From: Ponticaulis sp.
Lineage (GTDB): Bacteria > Pseudomonadota > Alphaproteobacteria > Caulobacterales > Hyphomonadaceae
Length of the DNA: 33,577 nucleotides
NCBI GenBank assembly: GCA_002701295.1
Contig: NZUJ01000090.1
Span: 1-33,577 of the forward strand
Direction: 5' to 3'
Shown: positions 1 to 8,119 of the stretch, in pieces
Layout: every line of letters begins with the position of its first letter
Numbering within the stretch: the first letter of the stretch is position 1
Translations under genes and position numbers: made by a program
Notes under the pieces: generated by a model
Database searches by the model: none
Told to the model about the DNA's origin: nothing
What the model saw: only the letters and a program-made list of their open reading frames with translations

Positions 1-210
1 GAGTAGCAGAAAATCAGTCATGTCAGAGCCCAGGTCATTCCCGAGTCTTACGGTGCATTATTCGCGCGGAATGGGGAAGGGCTTCGTGCCTGGCGCGCTC
101 TGGGCAACTTATCGCGAAGCCAAAACTGCAACCGCGTCGCGTTCCACTAGCATTCTTGTCTGTTGCAATCTGCCGCTATACAGTTCCGATCGACTTTTCG
201 TAGGATAAAA

Positions 211-1953
211 ATGCGCTACTTTCTTTCAGCTGCAGTAATCGGTCTGATCGCTATGCTCGGCCTCTCATCGACCGCATCGGCTCAATCACTCAAGAAGGTG
301 AGCCCAGACAAATTCGAAACCCGGGCACCGCTGAAAGGGTATAGCTTCGATAGAGTTCGCCCACTCAACGAAAATGATGCGACCGCTTTTCCAGACGGAT
401 TGTCTTTGGTCACCTACAGAAAAGATGAAGGTTACGGATCTTTGGCTGGTGTTCTGGACAGTCGAAACCGTCGCGCTGAATGGATTTTGCAGCCGCATTT
501 TGCGCAAATTGAGGTCGTCGGCCATGGATTGCTCGCGATCAAATCGCAGAGCGGTCTTGAGGAAAATTATTGCGTTTTCGACATCAAGGCCTCCGCATGC
601 GAGCCAACGGACAAAAATCGTCTCGTGCCGCTCGGCGATATCAATATAAAGACACTTCCAAACTGGGTGGCTGACCAGGCACTTGCACGCACGACCGACA
701 CCTACGGCACCCTTGATTTACAGATCTATGGCGCGTCAGGACAACTCATAACAGAGGTCAAAAACGCCGTTCACGATAAAGACAATCGCGTCAGCGCTTT
801 CTCTCTCGGGAATGCGCTCGTCATCCGAACCAGCCCCACGAAAGGGGAACTCGCCGACCTCGTCATCAGTCGACTCGAAGATGGACGTGTGACGAAAACT
901 GTCGTTCCACTATTTTCAATTCTGCAATTTAGTGAACGCCGCCAACCGGTAAAAAATGGCCAGTTTGATTACAGCGCGCCAAAGGACACCTATGAAGGCT
1001 TTGAACTTATGTTCACCGCAAATGCCGAATTGGGACTGGTCTGGCCTTACTATGAGACAGAGACCGGATTTCAGCCTGCTCCGGCAGACCTGATCGGTTT
1101 AAAACCGCTCGATTTTTACTTCTTCAATCCGACTATTGAACCAAAAGTGGAGTTCAGGGAAAGCTATAACGCGACCCATTATTGCTGCCATGTCCCGCTT
1201 GGCTGGACCGTGACCTGGGAGACGCCAGACGGCATTCGTCATGCACTCCTGCGCCAGAAGACCATACCCACTTACGAGGAAGTCATGGGCTCACGCGAAA
1301 AGGCTGTTTATCGACGTTTTGAACCGCTCTGGCAGCCTGCGCGGGGCAATGATGCGCAGACGCTGGCCCAGGATCAGGGGCAATTAATTGGCCAATATGG
1401 CTTCCACCGGACCGATGGGACCGTCGAGATTTATCAGGAGGATTTTTACGGCATCAATGACGGCGGAACAATGCAATTGCTGGAGACCATACCCGAAGCG
1501 CGTTTTTCAGGCTGGCTGACTCAGAAAATGCAGGACCGCGCCCGAAAACGCGCAACTGCCGTGCAGGAACTCGCGGCCATAAGGCGCGCTATGGAGGAGC
1601 ACGACCGGCAAATGGATGCGGCCTGGGCGGCCGCGGAAAAACGGGCTGACGACATCAATGCCCAGAGGGCTGCTGCAGCAGCTGAAAGACGTGCAAAGGC
1701 GGCAGAGGAAAGAGCGGCGCGAGACGCAGATCGCGCTCGACAGGACGCAGCCGAGCAGGCGGTGATGGACTCCGAAATTGCGCGGTACGAGGCCTGGAAT
1801 TCCTGGCGAAAAGATAGCAATTTGTCCAGCGGCTCCACTGTCACCGCGCCAGTCGATTATTGGAAGTCCTATGATAGCTCCAACACGACGGGCCAGTACA
1901 CGACCTCATCGGGCGCAGCCTCGGGATGCCCGCTGGGCAACACGATTTGTTGA
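211..1953 (+). CDS. Exported protein with a WG-like segment and C-terminal coiled coil
   Basis: A 580-aa protein of unknown function. I chose the ATG at 211, preceded by AGGAT about 5 bases upstream, because it places a classic signal peptide at the very N-terminus (MRYFLSAAVIGLIAMLGL, then ASAQ as probable cleavage site); the same frame is open to 163. Residues of roughly 65-105 (GVLDSRNRRAEWILQPHF..., then GLLAIKS) resemble a single WG/KWG beta repeat. The middle is a mixed region with Trp- and Tyr-rich patches and a CC pair. Roughly residues 430-525 are Ala/Arg/Glu-rich with heptad character, a likely coiled coil. The tail is Ser/Thr/Gly-rich and ends in two cysteines close to the stop. 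Seen directly: export signal and coiled coil. The WG resemblance is a weak inference. Its 3' end faces the convergent LuxR gene. Confidence 0.85.
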   Translation: MRYFLSAAVIGLIAMLGLSSTASAQSLKKVSPDKFETRAPLKGYSFDRVRPLNENDATAFPDGLSLVTYRKDEGYGSLAGVLDSRNRRAEWILQPHFAQIEVVGHGLLAIKSQSGLEENYCVFDIKASACEPTDKNRLVPLGDINIKTLPNWVADQALARTTDTYGTLDLQIYGASGQLITEVKNAVHDKDNRVSAFSLGNALVIRTSPTKGELADLVISRLEDGRVTKTVVPLFSILQFSERRQPVKNGQFDYSAPKDTYEGFELMFTANAELGLVWPYYETETGFQPAPADLIGLKPLDFYFFNPTIEPKVEFRESYNATHYCCHVPLGWTVTWETPDGIRHALLRQKTIPTYEEVMGSREKAVYRRFEPLWQPARGNDAQTLAQDQGQLIGQYGFHRTDGTVEIYQEDFYGINDGGTMQLLETIPEARFSGWLTQKMQDRARKRATAVQELAAIRRAMEEHDRQMDAAWAAAEKRADDINAQRAAAAAERRAKAAEERAARDADRARQDAAEQAVMDSEIARYEAWNSWRKDSNLSSGSTVTAPVDYWKSYDSSNTTGQYTTSSGAASGCPLGNTIC

Positions 1954-2072
1954 GGTTAGCAGCTTAGCCAGAGAAACTCAGTTCCGCGGTGGGTGGACTG
2001 AGCTCTCGCGAAGTCTGTCAGGAAGACGTGCATTTGACATCGGACAGAAATCAGTCTGCCAGCACATCCACA

Positions 2073-2822
2073 CTATAATTGACCGTAAGATACTGCTCTC
2101 GCAACAGCTTCCGCATTGGTGCGCGCCCCAAGTTTTTTTCGTATCTGCTGAATGTGATAATTTACTGTCACGGTCGCAATCGAGAGCCGATCAGCTATCC
2201 TGTCCGGGCGTTCGCCCTTTGCTATTGCCGCAAGGCAGTCTTTTTCACGATCTGTGAGTTCCGGAACACCGTGATATCTTCGGCTGATCTCCCCAGACAT
2301 TTTTTCGTGAAACATGTATGTAAACACGAGAATTTCCGCATGAGACTCCCGCCAAAGTTTGGCAAATTCATGGGTTTTCATGTCTGAAATCAATCCGATA
2401 CCCGACAGAATCTCTGGCCCTTGTCGAAGGGCAGGCAGCGGAATGCTCGCCGAAGACGTCAATCCGGCGTCACGTGCCTCATCCAAAAAATGAAGGTCAG
2501 AGCGCTTCGACGTTCGTGAATCGCCGTCAATATCAGTGTCAAAAAGTATTGGTTTGGCGCTGCTGGATTTCACATTCTCTACGCCGGGATCGATAAGATC
2601 GTATCGCTGAGCCGCATAGTGACTCAGCCAGCCTTCGTCCATTGTCGAAATAAAGCTGACAGGAGCCTCACTAACGTCAAAGTTCAGAGTGTCGAGATAT
2701 CCGTAGTTGAACGACCAAAACCCATGATTTTTCAGAAACCCTTCGAATACCAACAAGAACTCGTCAGAATTCTTCGCATTTCTGAGGTCAGAGAGGCGCT
2801 CTGCAAATGCTGCTGTAAACAT
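2073..2822 (-). CDS. LuxR-type regulator with acyl-homoserine-lactone-like sensor domain (solo)
   Basis: A 249-aa transcription factor of the LuxR/TraR type. Residues 10-170 look like the autoinducer-binding domain: W65, Y69, D78, P79 and G120 line up with TraR W57, Y61, D70, P71 and G113; only the TraR W85 position appears changed (near F94). Residues 185-249 are the LuxR helix-turn-helix, beginning LTDREKDCLAAIAKG and containing IATVTVNYHI. The frame is open from a GTG at 2840, but the ATG at 2822 has a strong GAGGAGGGGG ribosome site six bases upstream, so I start there. No luxI-type synthase is in the window, so it is a solo receptor here. It is a paralogue of the regulator at 5103-5846; the two flank dnaX-ybaB. 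Family assignment is firm; the ligand is not known. Confidence 0.93.
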   Translation of the reverse strand: MFTAAFAERLSDLRNAKNSDEFLLVFEGFLKNHGFWSFNYGYLDTLNFDVSEAPVSFISTMDEGWLSHYAAQRYDLIDPGVENVKSSSAKPILFDTDIDGDSRTSKRSDLHFLDEARDAGLTSSASIPLPALRQGPEILSGIGLISDMKTHEFAKLWRESHAEILVFTYMFHEKMSGEISRRYHGVPELTDREKDCLAAIAKGERPDRIADRLSIATVTVNYHIQQIRKKLGARTNAEAVARAVSYGQL

Positions 2823-2852
2823 GTCTAACCCCCTCCTCACTTGAAAACATCA

Positions 2853-2895
2853 GTCAGATTTTTGCGTAAGGCCAGATTGACTTCAACGATCTGAC
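2853..2895. repeat. Inverted repeat GTCAGAT-N29-ATCTGAC in the luxR/dnaX divergent region
   Basis: Perfect 7-base arms at 2853-2859 and 2889-2895 lie 31-73 bases upstream of the luxR start at 2822, in the divergent promoter region shared with dnaX. The spacing is wide for a single dimer site, so this may be two half-sites or chance. A role in autoregulation is only an inference. Confidence 0.25.
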
Positions 2896-3016
2896 GACAA
2901 TGTGTTGAAAAATCTGCAAACCGGTCACTCAAACACGCAGCCTGGGCGGTCATACACGCACAGAAAACTTCACATCCCCTCTCGCGCTTCGCTCAACTCC
3001 CCTATATCGTCACGCC

Positions 3017-4762
3017 ATGAGCGAGTCAGAGCTGCCACCTGAAGACGAACGAGACGACAAGACCTTCTCCATGTTTGGAGAGGCCGAAGCCCCTGTGGCA
3101 AAGGACAAGTCCGGCTATCTGGTACTGGCGCGGAAATATCGACCGCAGAGCTTTGACGAGCTGATCGGTCAGGAGAGCATGGTCAAAACCCTGGCCAATG
3201 CCTTCCGCACGGGCCGGGTCGCCCATGCCTTCATGCTGACCGGTGTGCGCGGGATTGGGAAAACCACCACCGCCCGCCTCCTCGCTCGCGCTCTGAACTA
3301 TGAGACCGAAACGGTCGACCAGCCAAGCATCACAATGGACCCGCCGGGCCGTCATTGCGAAGCCATTCGCAAGAGCCAGCATCCCGATGTGATGGAGCTC
3401 GACGCGGCCTCCCGCACCGGTGTGGATGATATGCGCGAGCTGTTGGACGGCGCGCGCTACACCCCGGTTTCGGCGCGGTATAAAGTCTTCATCATCGACG
3501 AGGTGCACATGCTTTCCAAGTCGGCCTTCAACGCGTTGCTGAAAACGCTGGAAGAGCCGCCCGAGCATGTGAAGTTCATCTTCGCGACCACCGAAATCCG
3601 CAAAGTGCCTGTAACGGTTCTCTCCCGGTGTCAGAGGTTTGATCTGCGACGCCTCGATATCGAGATGCTGTCCGGGCACCTCTCAAACATTTGCCAGAAA
3701 GAAGGCGTGAAGATTGAGGATGAAGGCCTCACCCTGATCGCCCGTGCCGCCGAAGGCTCAGTCCGCGACGCACTCTCTATTCTGGATCAGGCGATTGTGT
3801 CCTCTCAGGATGGCGCGGCCATTCCGGCCGATGACATTCGCGACATGCTGGGCCTTGCCGACCATTCGCGCCTGATCACCCTGTTCGACCTGTGTGCCAG
3901 CGGTGATCACAAGGCCGCGCTTACCGAAGTCGCCAGCCAGTTTCACGCAGGCGCAGACGCGCTGACGGTTCTCAAAGACCTGATCGAGCTGGCCGTTGAG
4001 GTCAGCCGCGCGACAATTCTGGGCGAGGCGTATTCCGCCAGCGGTCCGGCCGAATGGACGCGTATGACCAGAGCGATCGCGCAAAAACTCTCGCCGGCGC
4101 AATCCTCTCGTCTCTGGCAGATCCTGATAAAAGGTCTGGAAAACGCCCAGATCGCGCCGAACCCGGCAACCGCCGTGGAGATGACGCTCATTCAGCTTGC
4201 GGCAACAGCGCATGTGCCGCCGCCCGAAGATGCGGTGAAAGCCATATTGGAGGCCGCCCAGGGAAAGCCTGATGCGCCTGCGGCGCCGGCTGCAGGCGCC
4301 ATTTCAGACACATCCAGCGTCAGCTCAACAGGCCAGCCTTCCAGCTTTTCCGGAATTCTGGCTTTGCTCGATTCCCGCAAGCGCGCGGACCTTCAATATG
4401 AGGTCGAGCGCTTCGTTCGCCCCGGTGAGGTCCGACATGGCTTCATGTCTTTCCAGCTCGAAGAAGGCGCAACCCCCGGCCTGATCAGCAATCTGCAGAT
4501 CTTCCTTAACAAGGAAACCGGCATCAACTGGCAGATCGAACAGATCCGCTCAGAACATGAAACGGTGAAGGAAACCGAGGCGCGCGAGCGAGAAGAACGC
4601 ATTCACGAAGCGATGAAAGACCCGTTCCTCTCTGGCCTGATTTCCAGCTTTCCCGGAGCGGAGGTTCTTGATGTTGTGCCGCCAGAACCCAATTCAGAAG
4701 ACGAAAACATCGTTCACGTCGATTTCTCGACGCCGGAAAAAACCAGAAAGGAAAACCGATGA
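3017..4762 (+). CDS. dnaX: DNA polymerase III subunit gamma/tau (clamp-loader ATPase)
   Basis: A 581-aa clamp-loader motor subunit that loads the sliding clamp and links polymerase cores. Visible motifs: LARKYRPQSFDELIGQE near residues 37-53, Walker A GVRGIGKTT (76-84), Walker B VFIIDEVH (D161, E162), the KTLEEPPEHVKFIFATTE stretch with sensor 1, and the SRC arginine-finger motif followed by QRFDLRR. The zinc knuckle of enterobacterial DnaX is missing: only H113-C114 remains where four cysteines are expected, which is usual for alphaproteobacterial DnaX. The N-terminal 30 residues are an acidic extension. After residue 390 comes an Ala/Pro-rich linker and the tau-specific domain. The stop overlaps the ybaB start as ATGA (4759-4762), so the two genes are translationally coupled. 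There is no convincing frameshift signal for a short gamma form. Confidence 0.97.
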   Translation: MSESELPPEDERDDKTFSMFGEAEAPVAKDKSGYLVLARKYRPQSFDELIGQESMVKTLANAFRTGRVAHAFMLTGVRGIGKTTTARLLARALNYETETVDQPSITMDPPGRHCEAIRKSQHPDVMELDAASRTGVDDMRELLDGARYTPVSARYKVFIIDEVHMLSKSAFNALLKTLEEPPEHVKFIFATTEIRKVPVTVLSRCQRFDLRRLDIEMLSGHLSNICQKEGVKIEDEGLTLIARAAEGSVRDALSILDQAIVSSQDGAAIPADDIRDMLGLADHSRLITLFDLCASGDHKAALTEVASQFHAGADALTVLKDLIELAVEVSRATILGEAYSASGPAEWTRMTRAIAQKLSPAQSSRLWQILIKGLENAQIAPNPATAVEMTLIQLAATAHVPPPEDAVKAILEAAQGKPDAPAAPAAGAISDTSSVSSTGQPSSFSGILALLDSRKRADLQYEVERFVRPGEVRHGFMSFQLEEGATPGLISNLQIFLNKETGINWQIEQIRSEHETVKETEAREREERIHEAMKDPFLSGLISSFPGAEVLDVVPPEPNSEDENIVHVDFSTPEKTRKENR

Positions 4763-5091
4763 AAGGTCTTGGCGATATGGGCAAGATTATGCGTCAGGCG
4801 CAGGAAATGCAGTCCAAGATGCAGGAAGCTCAGGAAAAGGCCGAACAGGTAACCGCCGATGGTGTGGCTGGTGGCGGCATGGTCCGCGTCACGCTGAAAG
4901 GCAAGGGCGAGCTGGTGGACCTGTCCATCGATCCGACGCTCATGGGCGACGAACCGGAAATCATCGAAGACCTGATCAAGGCGGCGCACTCCGACGCGCG
5001 AAAGCGTCTGGATGAAGCGCTCGAAAAAGCTATGCAAGACGCCGCGTCAGGCCTTGGCGGCATGCTCCCCGGCTTCAAAATGCCGTTCTAA
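4759..5091 (+). CDS. ybaB: YbaB/EbfC family nucleoid-associated protein
   Basis: A 110-aa DNA-binding protein of the YbaB/EbfC family, which forms small dimers that bind DNA. Typical features seen: MGKIMRQAQEMQSKMQEAQEKAEQ helix at the N-terminus, the central beta sheet with MVRVTLKGKGELVDLSIDP, a second helix with EDLIKAAHSDARKRLDEALEKAM, and a Gly/Met-rich end (GLGGMLPGF). Length is normal for the family. The start overlaps the dnaX stop by four bases. In most bacteria recR follows directly; here recR is 2.4 kb further on, beyond an opposite-strand regulator and a phosphatase. The stop lies only 11 bases from the stop of the convergent LuxR gene. Confidence 0.96.
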   Translation: MKGLGDMGKIMRQAQEMQSKMQEAQEKAEQVTADGVAGGGMVRVTLKGKGELVDLSIDPTLMGDEPEIIEDLIKAAHSDARKRLDEALEKAMQDAASGLGGMLPGFKMPF

Positions 5092-5102
5092 GGTCAACCG
5101 GC

Positions 5103-5846
5103 TTAAAGCAAACCATAAGAAATCGCCTTGGCCACAGCCTCGGCGTTGGTTGCGGCGGACAGTTTTTTCCTAGCCGTTCCGATGTGATAGTTCAACGTAA
5201 CCGTCGCGATACCGAGCTCATCGCCGATGACTTCCGGTCGCAGCCCGTTGGCGATCAGCCCCAGACAATCACGCTCCCTATCCGTCAGGGCTTGTAGGTT
5301 GTTCGCCTTGACGAAGAGAGCGGACTCCACTTTGCGCTGTGCGAGCATCAGAAACAAAATGATTTCGCCTGAATGAGACGCCAGGAGCGTCTGGAATTTC
5401 TCGCGGCTCAAATCCGACCAGATGGAAAACCCTGTCGGCAGATCATCAACCGGCGTCTTCAATGGAATTACGAGACCCGATTTGAAACCAACGCTGTCAT
5501 TAAGATCATAAAAATCGACTTCGTTTGGAAGGATGTCTGGCGTTTCAGACACAAACTCTTTTCCGATCAGATAAGGCGTGATGATGTTTTCTGAAGCGTG
5601 CTTTCTGACGCCATAATCATCATTGATGCGATTGGTCGCCTGATATTCTTCAAAATGAGCCTCGGGTGCATTATTGATCCACGCGATATCTTCTTCACTC
5701 GTGAGCGCGGCGTTCTTCACGAGGATAGCGCTGAACATGGAGATATCGAACTGATGCAGAAAAGCTTCGATCAGTTGGGTCAGTTCCTCGGTCGTGCTGA
5801 CCGCATCCAACTTGACCAGATATTCTTCTAATGTCGGTGAAAACAT
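5103..5846 (-). CDS. LuxR-type regulator with divergent sensor pocket (solo)
   Basis: A 247-aa LuxR-type regulator related to the one at 2073-2822. The C-terminal helix-turn-helix (about 183-247) contains LTDRERDCLGLIANG and IATVTLNYHIG and ends TNAEAVAKAISYGLL, nearly the same as the end of its paralogue. The sensor domain is much more altered: aligned with TraR, W57 becomes H64, Y61 stays Y68, D70 stays D77, P71 becomes Y78, W85 is absent, and the glycine at 120 is kept. The pocket is therefore unlikely to bind acyl-homoserine lactones in the usual way. The start ATG at 5846 has GGCGG close upstream. It is inserted between ybaB and recR on the opposite strand, and diverges from the metallophosphatase. 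Family call is firm, ligand unknown. Confidence 0.92.
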   Translation of the reverse strand: MFSPTLEEYLVKLDAVSTTEELTQLIEAFLHQFDISMFSAILVKNAALTSEEDIAWINNAPEAHFEEYQATNRINDDYGVRKHASENIITPYLIGKEFVSETPDILPNEVDFYDLNDSVGFKSGLVIPLKTPVDDLPTGFSIWSDLSREKFQTLLASHSGEIILFLMLAQRKVESALFVKANNLQALTDRERDCLGLIANGLRPEVIGDELGIATVTLNYHIGTARKKLSAATNAEAVAKAISYGLL

Positions 5847-6142
5847 TGTCCGCCGTATCCAGACGCAGATTAACTCGTTCTAATACAAACCTATAGCGCT
5901 CACTGCGCTTGGCAAGGCAGCACACGCTTCAGATGTCGATAAGACGTAACTCTCTCCAGAAGTGTGGCACCACAGCTTGAAGAAGGCTTTGGCGTGCAAC
6001 CGAATACCGCGTCTCGAAGCGCACGTTCGTCTGGCGAATACGCATGTCGCAAAAGCGTAGCAATGATTGGTTAGTCCACCCAAACAACACGCTTGCTGAT
6101 CTCACCCATCAGCCTTCGAAGATCAGACTACAGGACATCGAA
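5847..6142. other. Divergent intergenic region between luxR solo and metallophosphatase
   Basis: This 296-base stretch separates two divergent genes and must carry both promoters. I see no convincing open reading frame, small RNA or strong dyad in it. A TTAA-N7-TAAT element near 5868 resembles half of a CtrA site but does not match the full consensus. Confidence 0.5.
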
Positions 6143-7414
6143 ATGCGCAAAACGCTGACTACACTTCTTCCGGCCATGCTTTTTGCAGCCTGCTCGCACA
6201 CCGCCCCCGCAGTGGGTCAGAATGTTGACGCGATGAGCGACCGGTCTGCCAGCTTCGTCGTTGTCGGCGATACCGGCTATATTCCGTCTTATGAGCGGTT
6301 TGAAGACGACGACGCCCCAATGCGCACGATCGGCGACTACATGGCATTGATGCAAGAAGACTGGCTGGAGCGAAACCCCGATATGGAAGGCTTCCGCCCA
6401 ACGCCCTGGGTCTTCGAAAGCGCGCTTGGAAGCTATATGGAGGCAAGCGGCATGTGGCCGGTTGCCCTTGCCGCTGACGAAGTGTGCAAAAGGACAGGCT
6501 GCGATTTCGCCACCATGCTTGGCGATAATATCTATCCTGATGGGGCAACGCTCGGCGCAGACGGAATTTCCGATGAACGCCGCTTTTACGATATGCTGGA
6601 TCGCCCCTATGGCAAGCTGGGCCAGGGCGTCGAAAACTTCACCATCTATACCATGATGGGTAATCACGACTGGCATATCTCGCGCGAAGCGACGGTCGCT
6701 CAGCTCGAGTATTTGCAGTCTCACCCCAACTTCACAATGCCGGATTTCTATTACAGCGCTGTTCCCAAAGGCTTTGAAGGCTTTATCGAACTCTTCGTCA
6801 TCGATACGGAAATGCTGCTCGCCAGCACGACTGTGTATGAAGACAATCTGGATGACGATGGCCGGGAAGTCCGAACAGGCGAGCTTGATAGCTGGCCGGA
6901 TTTTGTTCGCCCTGCCACTGATGGCGAAAAGCGGATGACAGACTGGCTGCGCGATGCCCTCGCCGCTTCAGATGCTCATTGGAAAATTGTTCTGGGCCAC
7001 CATGCCGTCTGGTCTGGCGGCGGCAGCAAGTTTGAAAAAGCTCATGCCTTGCGCGCGCTCTACATGGATACACTCTGCGAATACGCCGATGTCTACATAT
7101 CGGGCGATGACCACATGACCGAGGTCTACACCGACACGTGTGACATGACGGACCGCCCGGTTTTGCCGACACTCGTTTCCGGTGCCGGGTCCAAATATCG
7201 ACCGCTTCACGTCAGGTTTCACGCCAATCAGCTCGCGAATAACCCCAATCTCGAAAACCTTTATTCCCGAGGCAGCGATTGGGGCTTCCTGAAGCTCGAC
7301 CTGAATGAGGACGCGCTAACCGTGAATATCTTCTCCGCGCCGACCGATATGGAAGGTCGACCAATTGATGAAGGCAGTGTCAGCTTCAAACGTCGCTCTC
7401 AATTTGCAGAATAG
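6143..7414 (+). CDS. Lipoprotein calcineurin-like (purple-acid-phosphatase type) metallophosphoesterase
   Basis: A 423-aa probable outer-envelope phosphatase. The ATG at 6143 (AGGAC upstream) gives a lipoprotein signal ending LLPAMLFAAC with Cys17; the frame is open to 6044 but that would bury the signal. Metal-site motifs of the purple-acid-phosphatase fold appear in order: GDTG (D43), GDNIY (D128 and Y131), GNHDW (N174, H175), GHH (286-287), and then SGDDH at 320-324. The last motif is normally GHxH: its first His, a metal-2 ligand, is Asp322 here, while His324 is kept. The DN..Y spacing matches enzymes whose tyrosine ligates iron. Substrate cannot be told. It lies between the luxR solo and recR, 96 bases before the recR start, so it may be cotranscribed with recR. 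Family firm; activity of the altered site uncertain. Confidence 0.9.
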   Translation: MRKTLTTLLPAMLFAACSHTAPAVGQNVDAMSDRSASFVVVGDTGYIPSYERFEDDDAPMRTIGDYMALMQEDWLERNPDMEGFRPTPWVFESALGSYMEASGMWPVALAADEVCKRTGCDFATMLGDNIYPDGATLGADGISDERRFYDMLDRPYGKLGQGVENFTIYTMMGNHDWHISREATVAQLEYLQSHPNFTMPDFYYSAVPKGFEGFIELFVIDTEMLLASTTVYEDNLDDDGREVRTGELDSWPDFVRPATDGEKRMTDWLRDALAASDAHWKIVLGHHAVWSGGGSKFEKAHALRALYMDTLCEYADVYISGDDHMTEVYTDTCDMTDRPVLPTLVSGAGSKYRPLHVRFHANQLANNPNLENLYSRGSDWGFLKLDLNEDALTVNIFSAPTDMEGRPIDEGSVSFKRRSQFAE

Positions 7415-7453
7415 ACCCGCCCTGCCAGAGGGAGTTTGAAAACATGCCTGCTT

Positions 7454-7489
7454 CAGGCTATCTGCGAATCCTATCAAGCAGATAGTCTG
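7454..7489 (+). other. Strong hairpin just upstream of recR
   Basis: CAGGCTATCTGC (7454-7465) pairs with GCAGATAGTCTG (7478-7489) around a 12-base loop: 12 pairs, one of them G-U. It lies in the 96-base gap between the metallophosphatase stop and the recR start. No T-run follows, so it is not a standard intrinsic terminator. It could be an mRNA leader structure, a processing site or an attenuator. Confidence 0.55.
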
Positions 7490-7510
7490 GCTCCCAACGT
7501 AGTAAGCAGC

Positions 7511-8119
7511 ATGTCCAAGAATCTCATCGGCCCGGAACTTCAGCGGGTCATCGACCTGATCGGAAAGCTTCCCGGCCTTGGCCCGCGTTCAGCGCGGCGT
7601 GTCGCTCTGCACCTGTTGAAACGCCCGGACACCCTGCTTGCGCCGCTGTCTGTCGCTCTCGCAGAAGCGGCTGAGGCGATCACGAAATGCTCTGTCTGTG
7701 GTACGTTTGATACGACCGATCCTTGCACGGTGTGTTCTGCGCCTAACCGGGACCTCTCCACAATTTGCGTGGTGCAGGATGTCCCCGACCTCTGGGCACT
7801 TGAACGTGCCGGCTCGTTTCGGGGGCGGTATCATATCCTGGGTGGCGTGCTCTCCGCGCTTGATGGCGTGGATCCCGAACATCTCAACATCGACAACCTT
7901 ATCCGTCGTGCTGCCGAACCAGAAGTTAAAGAAGTCATCATCGCCCTCTCGGCTACCGTCGATGGCCAGACGACGGCACACTACCTCTCTGACCGGCTGG
8001 ACCACCTGCCTGTCACCGTTACACGTCTGGCACAGGGCGTCCCTATGGGAGGTGAACTCGATCACCTCGACGAAGGCACACTCACGGCAGCGCTGATGAG
8101 CCGCCGGGGTCTGGATTAA
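7511..8119 (+). CDS. recR: Recombination mediator protein RecR
   Basis: A 202-aa RecR, which works with RecF and RecO to load RecA at gaps. Seen: the helix-hairpin-helix region with [21 protein letters not shown] (about 16-36), the C4 zinc motif C60-x2-C63-x8-C72-x2-C75, and the Toprim domain beginning [17 protein letters not shown], followed by [19 protein letters not shown]. Length is typical. I start at the ATG at 7511 ([10 protein letters not shown]), the family's usual start, although the frame is open from 7436 through the upstream hairpin; no strong ribosome site is obvious. Its normal partners dnaX and ybaB are 2.4 kb upstream. The stop TAA directly abuts the stop of the convergent sulfotransferase gene. 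Confidence 0.97.
   Translation: MSKNLIGPELQRVIDLIGKLPGLGPRSARRVALHLLKRPDTLLAPLSVALAEAAEAITKCSVCGTFDTTDPCTVCSAPNRDLSTICVVQDVPDLWALERAGSFRGRYHILGGVLSALDGVDPEHLNIDNLIRRAAEPEVKEVIIALSATVDGQTTAHYLSDRLDHLPVTVTRLAQGVPMGGELDHLDEGTLTAALMSRRGLD

Noticed and set aside
20..208. Short frame at the left edge
   Set aside because: No ribosome site or family; overlaps the leader of the gene starting at 211. The first 210 bases show no other clear feature.
1521..1844. Ala/Ser-rich minus-strand frame near 1.7 kb
   Set aside because: It is the reverse of the Ala/Arg/Glu coiled-coil coding stretch, which yields open frames in all directions.
2823..3016. Signal-recognition-particle RNA (ffs), which often lies near dnaX
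   Set aside because: I looked for the conserved GGTCAGGTCCGGAAGGAAGCAGCC-type loop and did not see it in this or the neighbouring gaps.
4737..4743. A6 run near the end of dnaX as a programmed frameshift site
   Set aside because: It lies almost at the stop codon, lacks the A-AAA-AAG context, and would not make a gamma-sized product.
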